NCBI GenBank assembly: GCA_019155185.1
Contig: CM032814.1
Location: forward strand, 13,615,547-13,679,546
Direction: 5' to 3'
Source: Beaufortia kweichowensis
Lineage: Eukaryota > Chordata > Actinopteri > Cypriniformes > Gastromyzontidae
DNA length: 64,000 nt
Shown here: positions 11,501 through 26,500 of the stretch, piece after piece
How the letters are laid out: every line of letters starts with the position of its first letter
Position numbering within the stretch: position 1 is the first letter of the stretch
Translations under genes and position numbers: made by a program
Notes under the pieces: model-generated
The model's database searches: none
What the model was told of the DNA's origin: nothing
Seen by the model: the letters and a program-made list of their open reading frames with translations, nothing else

Positions 11501-14500
11501 AACTCAACAGGAAGTGACTGGCAGGAAGTACAAGTGGCTTTTTTGGTCTCCTCGAAATTCCACAGTTCACCAGCAAGCAAAGTTTGTGCCGACCTGTTAT
11601 TTAAAGGGCTTTGTCAATAAATACAGTAAATGCCTCTTTCGGTTCTCTTAGTCTAAAAAGCAAACTGTGTATTTTATATGATGGAAAATGGAAATCATAT
11701 TTTGACACTTGGCAGATATAAGATGAACCGTGACCAGAGCGTTCTGGCTCTAAAGCTTGTCAGCGAGTAGAAGCGAGTTGGTTATTACTATCGACTAGGC
11801 GATTTTTCCAGATGGACCTCCTCTGTGATGACACTTTGGCACTATAAAGTGAAAACATTTTTATGACCATACTCATAAGCTAAAGTAGCCAATCTTGTCA
11901 TAACAACCATTATGGCGAGCGCAAATTCTGTGACAGATGTTGCATGCGATTGCAGCATTTGTTGAGTCAAGATAACAATACGCTACACATGCTGTTTAAT
12001 GTGATGAAAGTATCCAAAGTTTGTGGTTGCATAATTCAATATAAGCTCATAATATTTGTCCAGGAATTAAATTATGTTACTTGAATATGGCCCAAGGATG
12101 GAATCGCACGCAGCATTGCTTATGCGTTTACTCGGCGTTTACTCTCTATGTCAAGAGGCCAATTAAAAGGGAGACTATTACCAAACTATTTGGCAATGGA
12201 AGTGAAATTAATATTTCACACAATCAACAAAATACATTCCATATTTTGAAAATGAATAATTTTAACTTCGTACTTCAAGGACTCGTTGAAGACTGTGTTT
12301 AATTCTGCAAGTGATGTAATATCCAACCTTGGACATTTAAAGATTTTTTTAATTTAAACAAGACATTAACTACAACAAGACCTTTTTCACCACTTGATAT
12401 TTAGCAGGTTAGCTGGAAACATGAAATTCATACTGTTTGTGTAGTAATATTTTAGCATATGCTGTTTATATTGTATACTTTTGACCAGTATCACACACTA
12501 TTCTGGTCAAGCACCACCCTTTTGGGCAATAAAAATCTGCTTTTAAGTGCCGTATAAGAGTGGATCATTTTAAAATCAATCGTAGTGCAGTAATAGTAGT
12601 GCTAAATAAATGAGCTGAGAATCAGTATTGCTGTTTGCTCAAAAGTAGTTAGATCTTCATAAAAATAATACTGAAGTATACAATAGTTGTGCTGGTAAAT
12701 ATTTAGTTCTCATAAATGTAAAAAGAATATTTAAGTGGTTTTATTTCACTAAGCTGGAACATGGCAACTGCCTGTTGCATAACTTTATAATCTGATTGGA
12801 GTTTGTGATTTTCACATGTGCTTGCCATTGCAAAATGTATCAGACGGTCAGTGAAAGGACTGTGGGCGGTCTGTTGCCACACCGTCTGGAGATCAGACTA
12901 GGAAAAAGTTCTTGGATCCCCCAGTTTGAGTTTGAACTTGAAACCTTCTGGTTTGCAGGTCAGATTATTAACAATTTTGGTTTCACAGTTTGTAAAATCT
13001 TAAAACTGAAGGTGCTTCATGGGGCCATAGAAAAAGCAAGTTTGGGCTGAATGGAAGAAGCTATTGCACAAAAGTGTAGTGGAAAAAGTTTCTTGAGACT
13101 ATTACCCTTATGACAATGTATACATATTTTTGGATATTAAATTTATTATATAATATAATTATTTTAGATTTTTTTTTAAATAACTAAGATTAATATTTTT
13201 TACATTTTATTTTTTTATATTTTAGTTTATATTTATTGTTATGACAATTTGTCAAATAAACGTTTTCATCAATATATAGTTTTTCATGATTGGAAGTAGT
13301 AGAATTCAACTATGGAATATTAAAGTAAATAGTGGAACAATCTTTGGGTCAGTTTTGGGTCAAAAATGGTTGTTTAAAGAACTTTTGTTTGAATGGTTTT
13401 TCCATAAACCTTCACTGGCAAGAAGCTTTTTTAGCACTTTTTTAAGATGCAGAATCTAGAACATTGTCAATTAAATCAGAGATTTTGTAGTGTTTTAGTA
13501 ACAGACCTGATTTCCAGGCTTTAGATTACTCATTAGACTTCTACAATTAGCCATTATGGATATTTCTGTCCCTTTTGGCCATCTCATCCTGCAAGATATA
13601 ATTTCCTCTTCAGTAATCATAATTATTCCTCATCTGCAATCAGTATTTTCTCAGCACGCTGCAGACTGCATTTGCTGACTTCATAGATCTTCTGTGGCGA
13701 GTCAAACCATGGAAGGGTCTCTGTGTAGCCACATGCCAACCCCTGACTCCGAGAGGAAACGGAAAGGCTTTGCTGTGGCAGATGTCCCATTCATGTTGCA
13801 GAAGGCACACGTCAGTACGCCCTGATTGATAACCGCCCACCATGTGGGCATGACAGGCACAGTGACTGCTTTTGAGTTGCCATGTGTCGGTGGATGGTGA
13901 ACGGATTTCACCATCGTCTCTTTAAAGTATATGTGCATTGCGCTTGGTGGGTGGTGTCTTGAATAAGCTTTTTTACTTTGTTCTGGCTTTTCTTTTTGTG
14001 GAACAGATACTTTCCCAGCACCCACTCGAAGTGGTTTCTTGATACATAATTATTTCCTTACACACAAAAGAAGAAGTATTGGTCAGGAAGGCTGTTATTA
14101 ACAACTTACTGTAGCGCAGACAAGCACAGATTCCTGCACAATGTTTTCCTTGTTACTGTCAAAACCCTCTCCTGGAAGAAGACAGTCTACAATTCTGTTA
14201 ACTCCATCTCGCCACATGGCTCACACTGGGTACGTTGTACCCGACGTCAGCCTGGTCTTTTCAACTGTCCACTGCTCCATTGTGTCTCGAGAGACCACCC
14301 TCCGGGCGACAGGGCATGCTTCTTTACGGCTTGAAAGGATTACCCTGGGCCTCACGCTGGCCTCTATCACTCACGGCTTTTGTTGATATAGGTCATTGTT
14401 TATCTTCTAGCTTGTCCAGGACTCCCCTCCAACTGTGAAGTCTGTAACCTCTTTCCATTCATGTCAATGGGGGCAAACAGGCTGTAGTAATGGCTCATGC

Positions 14501-17500
14501 TTTCAATCAATACCGTACAGATTTTTGTCATCTTTGAATCATTTATTGGTTTACTGTTGGTGGGGTCTGATGCTTGATGACATCATCATGGTGGTCACAG
14601 CCATTTGACTAGCATTTCACATTGCTAGTAATGGGTAATTGACTTCTAATGATGCTTTGTATAATGAAGAATGGCTTTTCCAAAAAGTGCAGTTGCCTTA
14701 AGTTGGAAATACTGTGTGTCAGAAAAGATTATTTTTCTTTTTTAGAATCTAGTCTAATCATGAAAAAGTATATAGTGATGGAAAGATCTAAGACTTAAGA
14801 ATAAATATTTGATACATTTTCATAACAATACACATAAAGTAAAAAAAATAATAATATTAATAATAAAAATGCCTAAATATAATTTTTTAAAAATTCTAAA
14901 ATTAAAAAATTGTAGTTGGGATATTGTAGTTTCATGTGTATGCTCAATATATTCAGTGACAGTTATTAGGTTAACTATATATACTGGAACACAGCTCAGG
15001 TTTGATCCCAGAGACTGCACATAATGTATAACACAATAGTCACTTTGGATAAAAGCGTTTGCCAAATGCAGAAATGTAAATGTAATGCTCTCTGTGGTTC
15101 TTCTGAGGTGCTATCACCTGCCGACAGTGCTCGCCCCCCGTAAGAGCCTCACATCTGCCGGCAAGATGGACCCTCACTCCCCCTGTACCCTGGCAAACAT
15201 GTGTTTAGTTCTCATGGATTTGGACGATGACCAGTAGCTATTTTTACAGTTGTTGTAAACTTGCTAAGAATGTAAAGGAATGATAAAAGCCAAAACGTGT
15301 TTTCTATGTGACTAGACTAAACTGTCTTTGTAGTTTTTTAACCTGTTAACTGTAATCATGACAACTGATGGAAAGGTCTCAGACTCAGGAATAAATATTT
15401 AACAAATTTACACAATAAACATTAAAACACAACAAACTAAAAACTGTTAATGTTATTTTTAAAAATAGATACAATTAAAAAAACATTTTTGAACATCACA
15501 AAAATAAAATGTCTAAAATGTAAAGAATAGTATTTTAGATAACAGTTTTCAGCTGACAGTTATCAGGTTAAATGTTTACAGATTAATATAATAATTGTTT
15601 TATTAATTTACCCTAACTGTTTAATACAGAAACATTCCTATATAGTGTTTTAAAGCTCTGAAACAACTCACAAGTATCATTCTTTTAGAAATCAGAATGA
15701 ATTTCCATCTAGCAAACATTTTTATTCAAAGCAATTTACAGTACATCCATTTACATGAATCATTTTATTAATATATGAATTCCCTGGAAATCAGACCCAT
15801 CAATATGAATCCGTTTACTTCCCAACTCTACAGCACCATTAGTTGATCATATATTATAGATAACAGATCTGAGATCAGCTTAAACTCCACTCTTTTGCTG
15901 AAGATCAGCTGTTTTCTCTGAATACAGCGAGTATAGTCATGTACTTCACTCAACACCAGCATCTCCGGGCCGCTGCTCATTAGCAGCCCACAGCCCTCTC
16001 GGCTCTGCATCCCAACCAGCCCATGTGCAGCTGTCATTGTTCATTAAAGACCTCAAAGTGAAAAAAAGCTCGGTTCACTGCACACTCGATCCTCCCCTCG
16101 TATAATGTAAACCCCTGAAATTGCCACGCTGCGGTACTCAATAAGAAACAAACAGCATGTTGTTGTTTTTTGTCTTTGTTTTTCCAATAGGGACGTACTT
16201 GCGCTATTACATCTCTTGTAGTTGCCGTGGCTTTTATCAATTTCCACAGCGGCTTTAATTTGCTCAGTCTGGGCTGAACATCTCGCGTTCCTTTTTTTGA
16301 GAAACAGCACAATAGGGTGTAAAAGAACGTCCAGCAAAAGCAGACCGAATGGTTCGCTGAACCTTCAATTGTGTCATTAAAATCTCAGCTTGTTAAGGGA
16401 CATGGGTGACGGCACAAATTGGCATGCTTTCCTTCTCTCCAAAAGGATATGGATTGGTGATTGCCCTTTTATGCTAATCTAAGACCTTCTTCAAATCAAA
16501 ATTGAACCTTTAATGAAACTTTGCATTATTTATTAACATACTCCACGCTGTAGTTGTCATCAATGAGAGCTCAGCTGAAATACGACAAGAATATTGAAGA
16601 AGACATTACTGTAACATTTGTGTAACTGTGGTTCAGCAATGAAAAATCAGTTTAATAACAATTGTTTTGTACATCATGTACTCTGTCTGTGTCGATCATT
16701 TGCATTATCCTCTGGATAATCTTTCTCTATTTTTTATTTATTCTTTCAGAAAATGAGAATAATACAGCTTTCAAAATGTATTCACATCCATCTGTAATCA
16801 TGTCTAAAACATTTTCAACCTTTTCCTCTTGTTATTGTTAAAGGCCATGGCACTTTGACCAGACGGTCTAAAAGGAATGCAAGTGGCCTGCTTTTCTTGA
16901 AGTAGGGAGTGGATGGGAATGACGTTCCTTTAAAAGTCTACATCCCTCCCCCATTTTCTTGCTTCCTGTCAGTGTTGAAATATGTATTGACAGGGTTCAG
17001 AGCATCTGCTTTTTATCTAGTCTGAAATCCAAATGTCGCGAGTTTCCCTATGATCATCATCACCACTTGTGGCTTACTAGAAAATGTTCGCTATTCTGCA
17101 GTAATCAATGAAGAACTGAGTGAAAAGTTATTCAATTTCTTTACTTTTCATTGTCTGTTTTGCTGTTCTGACTAACTACACAGAAAAGGAAAAATAATGT
17201 TTATTCATGACAAATGAAACGGATTAGTCAAAATGAAAACCTACAGTGACCTACAAAAGTGTTTTGGACACAAAGTCACAAGAATAGTGTTGGAACAACC
17301 AGCTTTATACATTTATGTTTAATATTTATTTTACATTTATATTTACATTAAATCATGTATTCAAAGCGACTTTAAAATTAGGTGAAACAAAATGGCCATT
17401 TTTGACATTATATTATAATTATAAATATTGTTATAGATGTTCCACTGAGGTTGGCAACATGAAATTGTTGAAATACTTTTTGTTGTAAATTTAATCAGTG

Positions 17501-20500
17501 CATGTATTGTTTATAATTTAAATCCTACCAAACCTCTTTTTTATTGCAAATGCATTTATTTTTAATATGTTAACATATTTACTAAAACATGGCTTTGTAA
17601 ACTGCACTTATTGTTGGCTTACTGACAAATTGTTAATCTCATTTGTCACTTTGTATAAAAGTGTCCTTAAAGAATAAATGTAGATGTAAATATATTCATG
17701 ACTCACACTCTTTAGGGTCACTATATGAAAGTCTCTCTTGTGTTAAGGGTCTATGCCTTCCAGTTGTGTCTGTCTATAGATGATATAACCAAGGCTTTGA
17801 GGCTAAATGGAATCCTCATGGTTGTCCATTGAAGCAGACGAGGGTCCAGGGTCTTAAACCGTACACATATTGCAACCCCCCCGTGTACTCGCACCTCTGG
17901 TCCTCTCGTCTGGTTCTCGTTGGTGTTTCTGCTTCATCGAGACCGTCAATACGCCTTCCTTTCAAGTTCTCTATAATTCCTACCAGAGACACAGCAGCTT
18001 CTGGACATCAAATGTTCACTTTCATAAACACATGACTAGCTTTAACCTGACTTACTCCGACTGAGTGAAGTACACTTGGGAAAAGAAGTACTGGTGAGGA
18101 TGGAGTCGGTTTGGATGTTAGCAAGTGGGAGGCAGTGAAGTGGATGTTCAGGAGCATTGAGGAGTCAGGAGAGGGCAGGATGGTTTTTGAAGAGGGGAAT
18201 TCCTTTGATGTGGCTTGTGGGTGGCATTATTACTATTCTTCAGAAAAACAGGGAAACAGTAGCGGGTAAACCCAAAATACTAGCACATGTTGTCTTCACA
18301 GAGGGGTTGCTCCGAAGTACAGGATAAACAGAGTATTTTGTTCGGATGTCGCTATTTTGTAGCTCAGGGCAATGGAGTGTTTTTAACACTGAGTATTAAC
18401 ACTCTTTCAGATGTTTTGCCTTAAATTGTTTAGGAAAAAATAAAGAGATTATTATGGACATAACTGTAAACCTGATTGAAAAATTTGCTCAGATTTTTTT
18501 ATAAAAAGTGTTGGTATATCTTTGCAAAATTGAGCCCAATCTGAGACTTCTTAACCAAGGAGCTTTTTCATCAGTATGTGTGTTCCCTGCGGATCAAACC
18601 CATGACCTTCCGGTTTGTGTATTTTCATTCACAGAAATCTTACAAAGTATGTTCTGCACATCCATACGCATAGACTGATATATTATGATGTCAGGATTCT
18701 GTCAACAGGAATATAACAACAATTTATATTTCAAGTTTTGACTGAAAATGTCACATCAATAAAGCTGGAATCGCCCTTATATCTTTTCCAAAGTGTTAAA
18801 ACTTCAATGTGTAAACAGGGAACACAAAATCTGCCCCCTATGTCTCTGGATGGTGCCAAAGACTACTAAAGGAACAAAGACATTCATCACGTGTCACAAA
18901 AGAGTCGTTCGGACCACAGCCCTGATGTCTCATAGCCCTTTCTTTGTAGAAATATATTCCTCCCAACCAACTTGTTAATGTTTTTATCCTCAGCAGCTTG
19001 CAAAAGCTTAGCTGCACACAATTGTGTAAAAACAAAAGACTTGTCGAAAAGTGCAGTCACTTTCAGCACTAAATGGCTTTGAAATTGACCTTTTCACAAC
19101 TCTTACTTAATTACACACAACCCTGCATGACTGCGGCGGGTGTTGTGACTCACACTGTGACTGGATATACCACTGCTTTAAAACCTCGCAGGATCTGTTT
19201 CATTTAGCAGCTTACTTCAAAGACAACCGAGGTCTATTTCTCAACCTCAGAAGAACAACAACATCATGTTTGACATGTTTTTTCTTAAAGTGCGCAGTTT
19301 AGCCGTCTTTCGCACTCTTTCTTACGCATGCACGCACTCCAACACGTTACAGATGCACAGGTGTCAGCTCTGTAAACCATCGCATCCTCTTAATCAAAGC
19401 GATGAAAGCAGAAGAGAGTCGCTGGTGTGTCTCACTTCTGCCGGCTGTCTGGTCATTTCAAACCGGACAGAAAGCAGAGTTCATCCAGAACCACTTATCC
19501 TTCCAGACCCTCTTACCCAAGACCCTTGTGAGTCCTAGCAGAGCCCCCTTCTCGAAAACTCACCGCAGCCATCAAAGAAGAGCACTTAACAGTACACGCA
19601 GTTCATCCGCACACACAGACACCTGAGTCACGACGGCTGCTTCTCGCTGGCGCGGCGCTTCCTCCTTTACAGAGATAGATTCAACAAGACACAAGAAACA
19701 GATCAAATCACACTGATGAAAGGAAAGCGTCTGGAAGAGACGCAAATGGATGAGGACCGGGTCTGGGCTGAGATGAAAGTACTTCATTTTGATAATAATG
19801 ACCTTTACTAAAGGAGCATAAACAGATGAGAATATGTTTTTGCAAAGTTCTCAAAGCCACGACTCTTTCTTGCGATTATTATGAGCAAATTGTTGATGCA
19901 CACACAACAGGAGCATGAATCGAGTCTTTTTCTTATGAAGTGTATCTTGTTTTAGGAAACATTTGTGGAAAACAAGACAAAATTCTGATAAAGAAAAATG
20001 CTGTTTTTGTACATTTATAGGGGCATTTGTTGTGCACACATATTTTGGTAAATAGGTTTTATCATCTTGTAGAAACCGTGTGCAATAACTTCTTAAGAAG
20101 TTTGAACGTAAAACATATTTATTTGTGTTACCATTATAGCTATTGTTCAATGTAAAGATATTGCTCTAGTTTATACTGCTTAGGTCAATTCTGTGTTTTA
20201 AAAATGTAATTTCGTGGTTTGGTGTAAATCAAACACTATCCATAAAATGTACTCTTCTGAAAGCAGAAGCACAATGTCCATATATAGTGAAACAAGAGGT
20301 GGAATCCCAAAATGATTAACAGCCCATTTCAAGTATTTTTATGGTTAAATACAAAGTGCCGACAAAAAGCATTATCTGTTGAAAGGGCTTAAAGTGAAAT
20401 ATGTTGGGAGTACATTAGATGAAATGATGTTGAACTTTCTTCTTTCTTGTGTGTGTCTAGATCCCTCCTGCTGCCAACATGCTACAGAACTCTTTCCTCA

Positions 20501-23500
20501 GTGCAGAGGAGCATGTGAACAGGTAAGAAGCATCACATCAGAAGAAATCTACTTCAGGATTTAAAGACATAAACATGTCACAATGATCATGTAGTGCAAC
20601 ACAGAAAAGAAGGTCAAAGCTTTTTTTCAACAAAAGCAAATATGAGTTGGTAAAATGCATGTTGTTGTTCTCAAATTAAATGATTCAGATGTGGATGTAA
20701 CATTTTGGATATCATGCAAATAGATATAATCATAAGAGGAATACTTATTTTACTATTCACTTTAACATTGATTGATAGATGATTTCTAATCTAATCATGA
20801 CCAACTATATATTAATGACAAGATGTATAGCTGAAGAATAAATATTTCACAAATTTTCATAACAATAAACATAACAAAATGTTAATGTTATTTTTAATTA
20901 ATTTAAAAAATGTAAATATTTTGAATGTCATTTTCATGTGTTTATTCACAGTGACAGTTATCAGGTTAAAGTACCTTGGGGTACAAAGCAAAAAAAATCC
21001 ATGTAAAAAACTAAATAATATGTAATAATGTATATTTTGTGATTTGTTTTGGAAGTGGTACTATTTCATTTAGTAGTTTGTGAAAAAATGACAAAATAAG
21101 CATCCATTAGGGTTGCAAAACTTAACAAACTACCTGAAATGAAGTCAATCTTGTCATTTTACTTGTTCGCTCTCTGTCATGGTTAGTACTTTTGTGTATT
21201 ACTACAACAATCATTTATTTTTGCGGCAGATGTATAATGTAAATTCTGTGTTCTGAAAGCACAAACCTTATTTTCAGAACTCTCAGTGTGTCACATTTTT
21301 CCTTTGAAATGTAAGTAATGAAGAAAAGGAAAAAACAAGTTAGCATCTTCTTTGTTTTATGAGACAGATTGCGATCGGGTCAGGCTGACTTTCACAGATT
21401 CATTTACGTCCTCCGAGCTGTGGAACTCCAGACACATGAAACACATTTCTGAATGTTAACACGGGTCACTCAGTACTGGTGTGTTAACCCTGTGTCAGCA
21501 TACACACCCCAGCCCACGCCTGTCCTATTCAAAGTACAGTGACAGTCCTTATAAGAGATGTCTGTGAAGCCCCCTTGTGACTACTTTTGCACCTGCCAAT
21601 GACCAAAGAAACCAGACTTTGATCAGAAAACCCAATAACACTTTTAAAGACAGAATGGGTGTTGAAGAACGACAGACATACAGAGGAAAAGAAAACAGAG
21701 AAAGAAAAGCTAAAAGCTCACAAGAAGACGGGTCTATAAAAGGAGATTAGGAGAAGGAGATAATAACACCTTGTTAGAAAGTGGTGGAGAGAGAGAGGAA
21801 AGAACCAGGGTCTGTCACGGCCTTGCTGGATGGTAATCGCTCAGACCATTTCATCCTAATGGACGGCTGATGCTTTGATGAGACGAAGGCCTTCAACCCT
21901 TTGAGAATGGGGCGCCGCGCTCCTTTAGAAGTTCTCGCTGGCATCCGCCATTGATTTGGCTCTCAAAACAAAAACAAAAAAGAGCAGAAAAAAGTAATAG
22001 AAAAGAGTAGAAAAGAGAAACTTTTCCAAATGGACTGGAAGGTTCATTTATTAGCACAGGCCATTCTTTCTCTTGTGGGCGGGGTCGCTGGGTTTCCTTT
22101 GATGGAGCGGCTGCAAATCGCTGCCCGGCAGCTGCTCTTCTTTCTGAGCCTATGGTTATTTTTAAAGCTTGGTGCATTTTGGTTCATTAACATGAGCTAA
22201 AATAAAGGACAGAATCGATCACATGTTTAAGAAATGCTACAAAATATTGCTGTTTCTCTCAGCCATTTTTATTGTAAATATTGTGTTTTAAATAGATTAG
22301 TAGATGTTGTTATTTTAAATAGTAACAAAACGTTAACTGGCTTGTATTTTAGGTAAAAGTGCAAAGTTTAGAGAGTGCTTACATTGAATCTGCAGTATGT
22401 AATTTCTGCAAATCAACCCCCAAATTAAATTGAAATAGAACGACTATTTCCAAGCAGATTTCCCAAAACATTCCCAAGTTTGTCAACCCCAAACACATGC
22501 CATTGGTTGAAAGCGTCATTGGGTTCGCTGACTGGCTAAAATGAGCAAAGTCAGACTTTTTTTTCTTCTTTTTATGTGGTATAAAACTCTCATACTGTAG
22601 AAATACTTCAAAAATTATGTCTTAAAAATTGCTAATAGTTAATGGAGATGCTGAGAGATGGCAAATGACCAATCATTAAACAAAAGTTGTGTAGATGCAG
22701 TCTGAATTTTTTTAGTTTTTCAATTTGTGAAAAACAATTTGATCTCTGAGATCAAATATCGCTCGTTTAGGAAGAAATGAGGACTTAAAATGAGCAATAT
22801 TTGATCCCGCAGATTAAATTGTTTTTGCAGAAAGTAATTGTTTCAAACGCCTGCCAGCATATTCACATTTTCTATCCCTCATTATTACAAATTGTCCTCC
22901 ATCATAGAGGAATTCTTTGCCGCAAAATCCGGCCAAACCAACCACGACAGCCACGTTCAAATGCTGGTCGTTCTTTACAATCTTGAACATGATGAATTTA
23001 CTGGAACTGATTTTGGCTTCTGTGATTTAAACCAGTAAGTTGGCAGATCATCCTAGAGAACTTATTGAATAGATGATCATTCTTGATCGTGCTCCCAAAA
23101 ACGCTACCAAAGACAGATTTAAGAAGCTGATTTTGTTTACAGCAGACAGAATAATGTGGCTGTGCTGCCAGGTCTGATGGTGTTGGACCATCACGCCATT
23201 TGGAGAAGTTTTCACATCGGGATCCAGACCATTTGTGACCGAGGTTGTGAAATATGAACTAAACTTTCATAAGGTCACACAACAAGAGCTACTGAGTGCT
23301 TTATATTCTGTTTACTGTTGAAAACTGAAAGAAACTGAAACTGAAAGCAAAATTAAAAGTCAACTTTTAAAATGAGAAGGTACATCTAATATATGTCAAA
23401 CTGTACAGTAAAAACAAAATAGGATCTAGACTACATCAAATACAGCTTAAATAGGACAACCAAACTGTGTTTTCGGCAGTAAAATATTGATCAATGAGAA

Positions 23501-26500
23501 CTTTTAGAAACCAAAGACTCAACAATAAAAAGCTAAAATGTTAATATTTTGCATTTTGTGCAGTTCATGGTAGTACTGACACATTTTTCAGTGTTTGCCT
23601 TTAATAATATTTTTTCTTTTCTTAAAAAATCTGCATAACCAACTGTGGTTTGAATATACATTTTGAAAATATCAAAGCATAAATATTTGCAGTCCCACAT
23701 GAATAAGAAGACAGTTTTGACATGTCTCTCCACAGCTCGCAACCATTCGAAGTGAATCACGTCTGAAGCATCTTCTCCTGCGCTTGCCAAGTTACTGCCC
23801 AGAGACTTTGGTAAGTCATTTTCTCAATTCCATCTTCGAATTTCTATTTCTATGGTTTTACCTGGTTGGGAGAAAGTTGGAAAGCTGTCCACCCTGCTTC
23901 ACTTAGTTACAAAGCAGGAATGCAATATGCAATTACATTCAGCCTGTAATTAGCTGTAGTGGAAGCCTGCAGGCCAGTTTCATTTGGACACGTGTCCTGA
24001 ACTAATTTGCCCAAATGGATGCAAATGGATTTTGGAAATGCAGAGAAGCTCTCCAACATTTCTCACATCTAAATCTGTTAAAACAGGCAAATACAGCAAT
24101 ATGTGCAGATGTTTATAATCTGCAATAGATCATAATCCATATTTGTTACCTTTCTGTTCTTTTCTGTGATCCACATAAATAATGCTGATTATTTTTCACA
24201 GCAAATGAGAGTTTTAGATTGGCGTATGCGAGTCTCGCACAATTTCCTTTGGCAAATGTTCTGCCTGCTACTTCCTGCCTCGTGTAGATGAAGAGCAGCC
24301 GCAAGTCTGCAATGCTTATCCACTGATCCAACACCATCCGACCACAAGACTTTATGATCTTAATAATGTGTTTCATGTGCATCTACTTTTAATTAAAGCT
24401 AAATAGTATTAGATGGCTCCCTGGAGCCTCAGTGAATTACAACCAAAAAACATTGTAAATAATAAGTGCTTCACTAATACCAAACCAACCAGTTCCAAAT
24501 TGTTTTTCTGCTGTTTGTAGACAGGCTGCTTTTCATATATGTGGTTTCTAATGGCTTGTATAAGAGTGCTTGTGGAATTCAATACATTTGAGAAGATGCA
24601 CATTCACCCTCATGTCATTCCAAACCCATATGACATTATGATTTAATGAATATCCGGATGGGTGGAGGCATTACTATGGCAGTAAACTAATAAAGAACCC
24701 AAAATTATATACTGTAAGATCAAGGTTTGTAAGTTAGTTGTAACGTTAACGTCTCTTTCCATTTTGTTTTACAGAGTGAACTTTGGATCTGCATCAACAA
24801 TACATTACCTGGTATGATGTGTACTCATGATCCAGATGGAGATATTTAAGAGTGTCTGCGTAACACACCTGTTTTTTCCACCTGTACCGGTCTTAAAAGC
24901 GAGGATTTAGACCCTCTGAAGATCTAATGTCTCCCAGATGCAAACATATCGTAGTTCACATCTATCAAACTTCATCTAACAATGCCCATTAAAGTCTCTA
25001 TCCAGACCTTTGAGGTTCACTTCATAAAGAACCAAAGCCAAACGAAGAACATTAAAAACATGTCTGGACAAAATATTTGTCGAGATTAATGCCTTGTGAT
25101 TGTTGTTTCGAGAGCCATCAAAGTAACACGTACGCATTACATGAATTGTAAATGTCAGTGTGACTTTTAGCAGGTGATTTTTATCTAGCCAATCTTTTAT
25201 TCTCAGGGGCGTCAAAAAAATCTGATGGTTGGGTTGGCCTGGGATGTTGCGAGCTGGCCATCTCGGCTGAATGTCGTAGAGACTGTAAGCAGGTAAATGT
25301 TCTGGAGAGCAGGATAAGATCTCTTTATTTTTCATTTGGTTGTTGCTTTTGAAATGTTGTTTGGACCATAATAGTGAAAAGTCATTGTTGAGCTGTAAGA
25401 TCATATCTTTCACCTGCAAAAGATTTGTAATATATATTTTTTCTTTTTTGCAGGCATCATCTAAAAATGACATCACAAAAGTATGCAAGAAAGACACAGA
25501 GGTAGGAGTCTTTCTTTATGTGTTCTTTATGTATTTTGGTTACATACACATCAGCTCAGAAATCATATGGTTTGTGTACTGAGTTTTCTGATTCGTCAGG
25601 CTTTGCAATTTTCACCTGGTAAAAATTCACAATTTAAAACATTTTCATCGGGTGGGTAATGAAAATAAGCAAAAAATAAATTGCATTGATTGACCCAAGC
25701 CATATTTAAAGATCTACTTAAACTGCTTTTTTTGTATGCCCTATAGCAAAGCAAACTCCCTACAATCACCTACACACAAACTTGCCTCTCATTTGCTATA
25801 TTATTTTTCCAAGCAAAAGCCGTTTTTATAGATTGCTCAGATCAAAGACGTCTGAGAGTGGGAGGTCTTTATCTTTCTCCAGTCATCTCAGAAATCCATC
25901 TTAAAACAGCCATTAAAGAGTATCTCGCGAAAGACATCAGACTACATTTCTGTCTGTTTGTTTGTCTTGAAAGCTCATTTGCAAGCTGTGCAGTGAAAAC
26001 ATGAAACCTTATTTATATTTATTGCTGTATTTTGCACTTACACCCTTATTTTCAACAACATGTTGTAAACCTATTCATGGGTTATTTCATTAGTTTTGAA
26101 TTGTGGAGAAATATAATTCCCTGTTGGAACCGGACATGTTGTCACCACATTATAGTCCAATAAAGTTGAAATGTTATAAAATAAAATTATTCCCTCTAGA
26201 AATCCTTATAATATTGATTTTATGCTTGATGTTCCTTCACACAAGACAGGTTTTTAACTGGCTTTTCTCCCTCCTTTAGTTAAGCTCATCTCATCCAAAC
26301 AAATAAACAAACCATTGGGCATAATGTTTGGTTTGGGACGCTTAGCTTAGGTTTGGGCTACTTTCATTTTGTGCCCTTAGTTTTCTGAGAAGTCATTGTC
26401 CAAACCTAAGCATGCACCAATGCTATTCAGTTTTTATGCAATGAAATGGATCCAAGGCTTTATATAGCATTATAATATAAGTGGTTTTGCTTGCATTGTG

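Larger units (their letters stand above)
8520..20460. other. reck intron 1 (about 11.9 kb)
   Basis: No exon was found in this long first intron; it ends in ttcttgtgtgtgtctag at 20,460. It holds an AT dinucleotide run (about 8956-8972), three copies of the TTAA-ended repeat, and decayed pieces of the fish repeat with the 'ccaaagcgactt' core (around 15,040-15,080, 15,715-15,760, 17,335-17,375). GC-richer, repeat-poor blocks at about 13,640-14,030, 15,880-16,330 and 19,130-19,790 may be regulatory. Open frames there show no protein signature. Confidence 0.7.

Noticed and set aside
24976..25497. 173-codon minus-strand open frame, the longest frame over the early reck exons
   Set aside because: It lies antisense across reck exons 5 and 6, whose plus-strand sequence is clearly conserved coding with correct splice sites. 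It has no domain signature.
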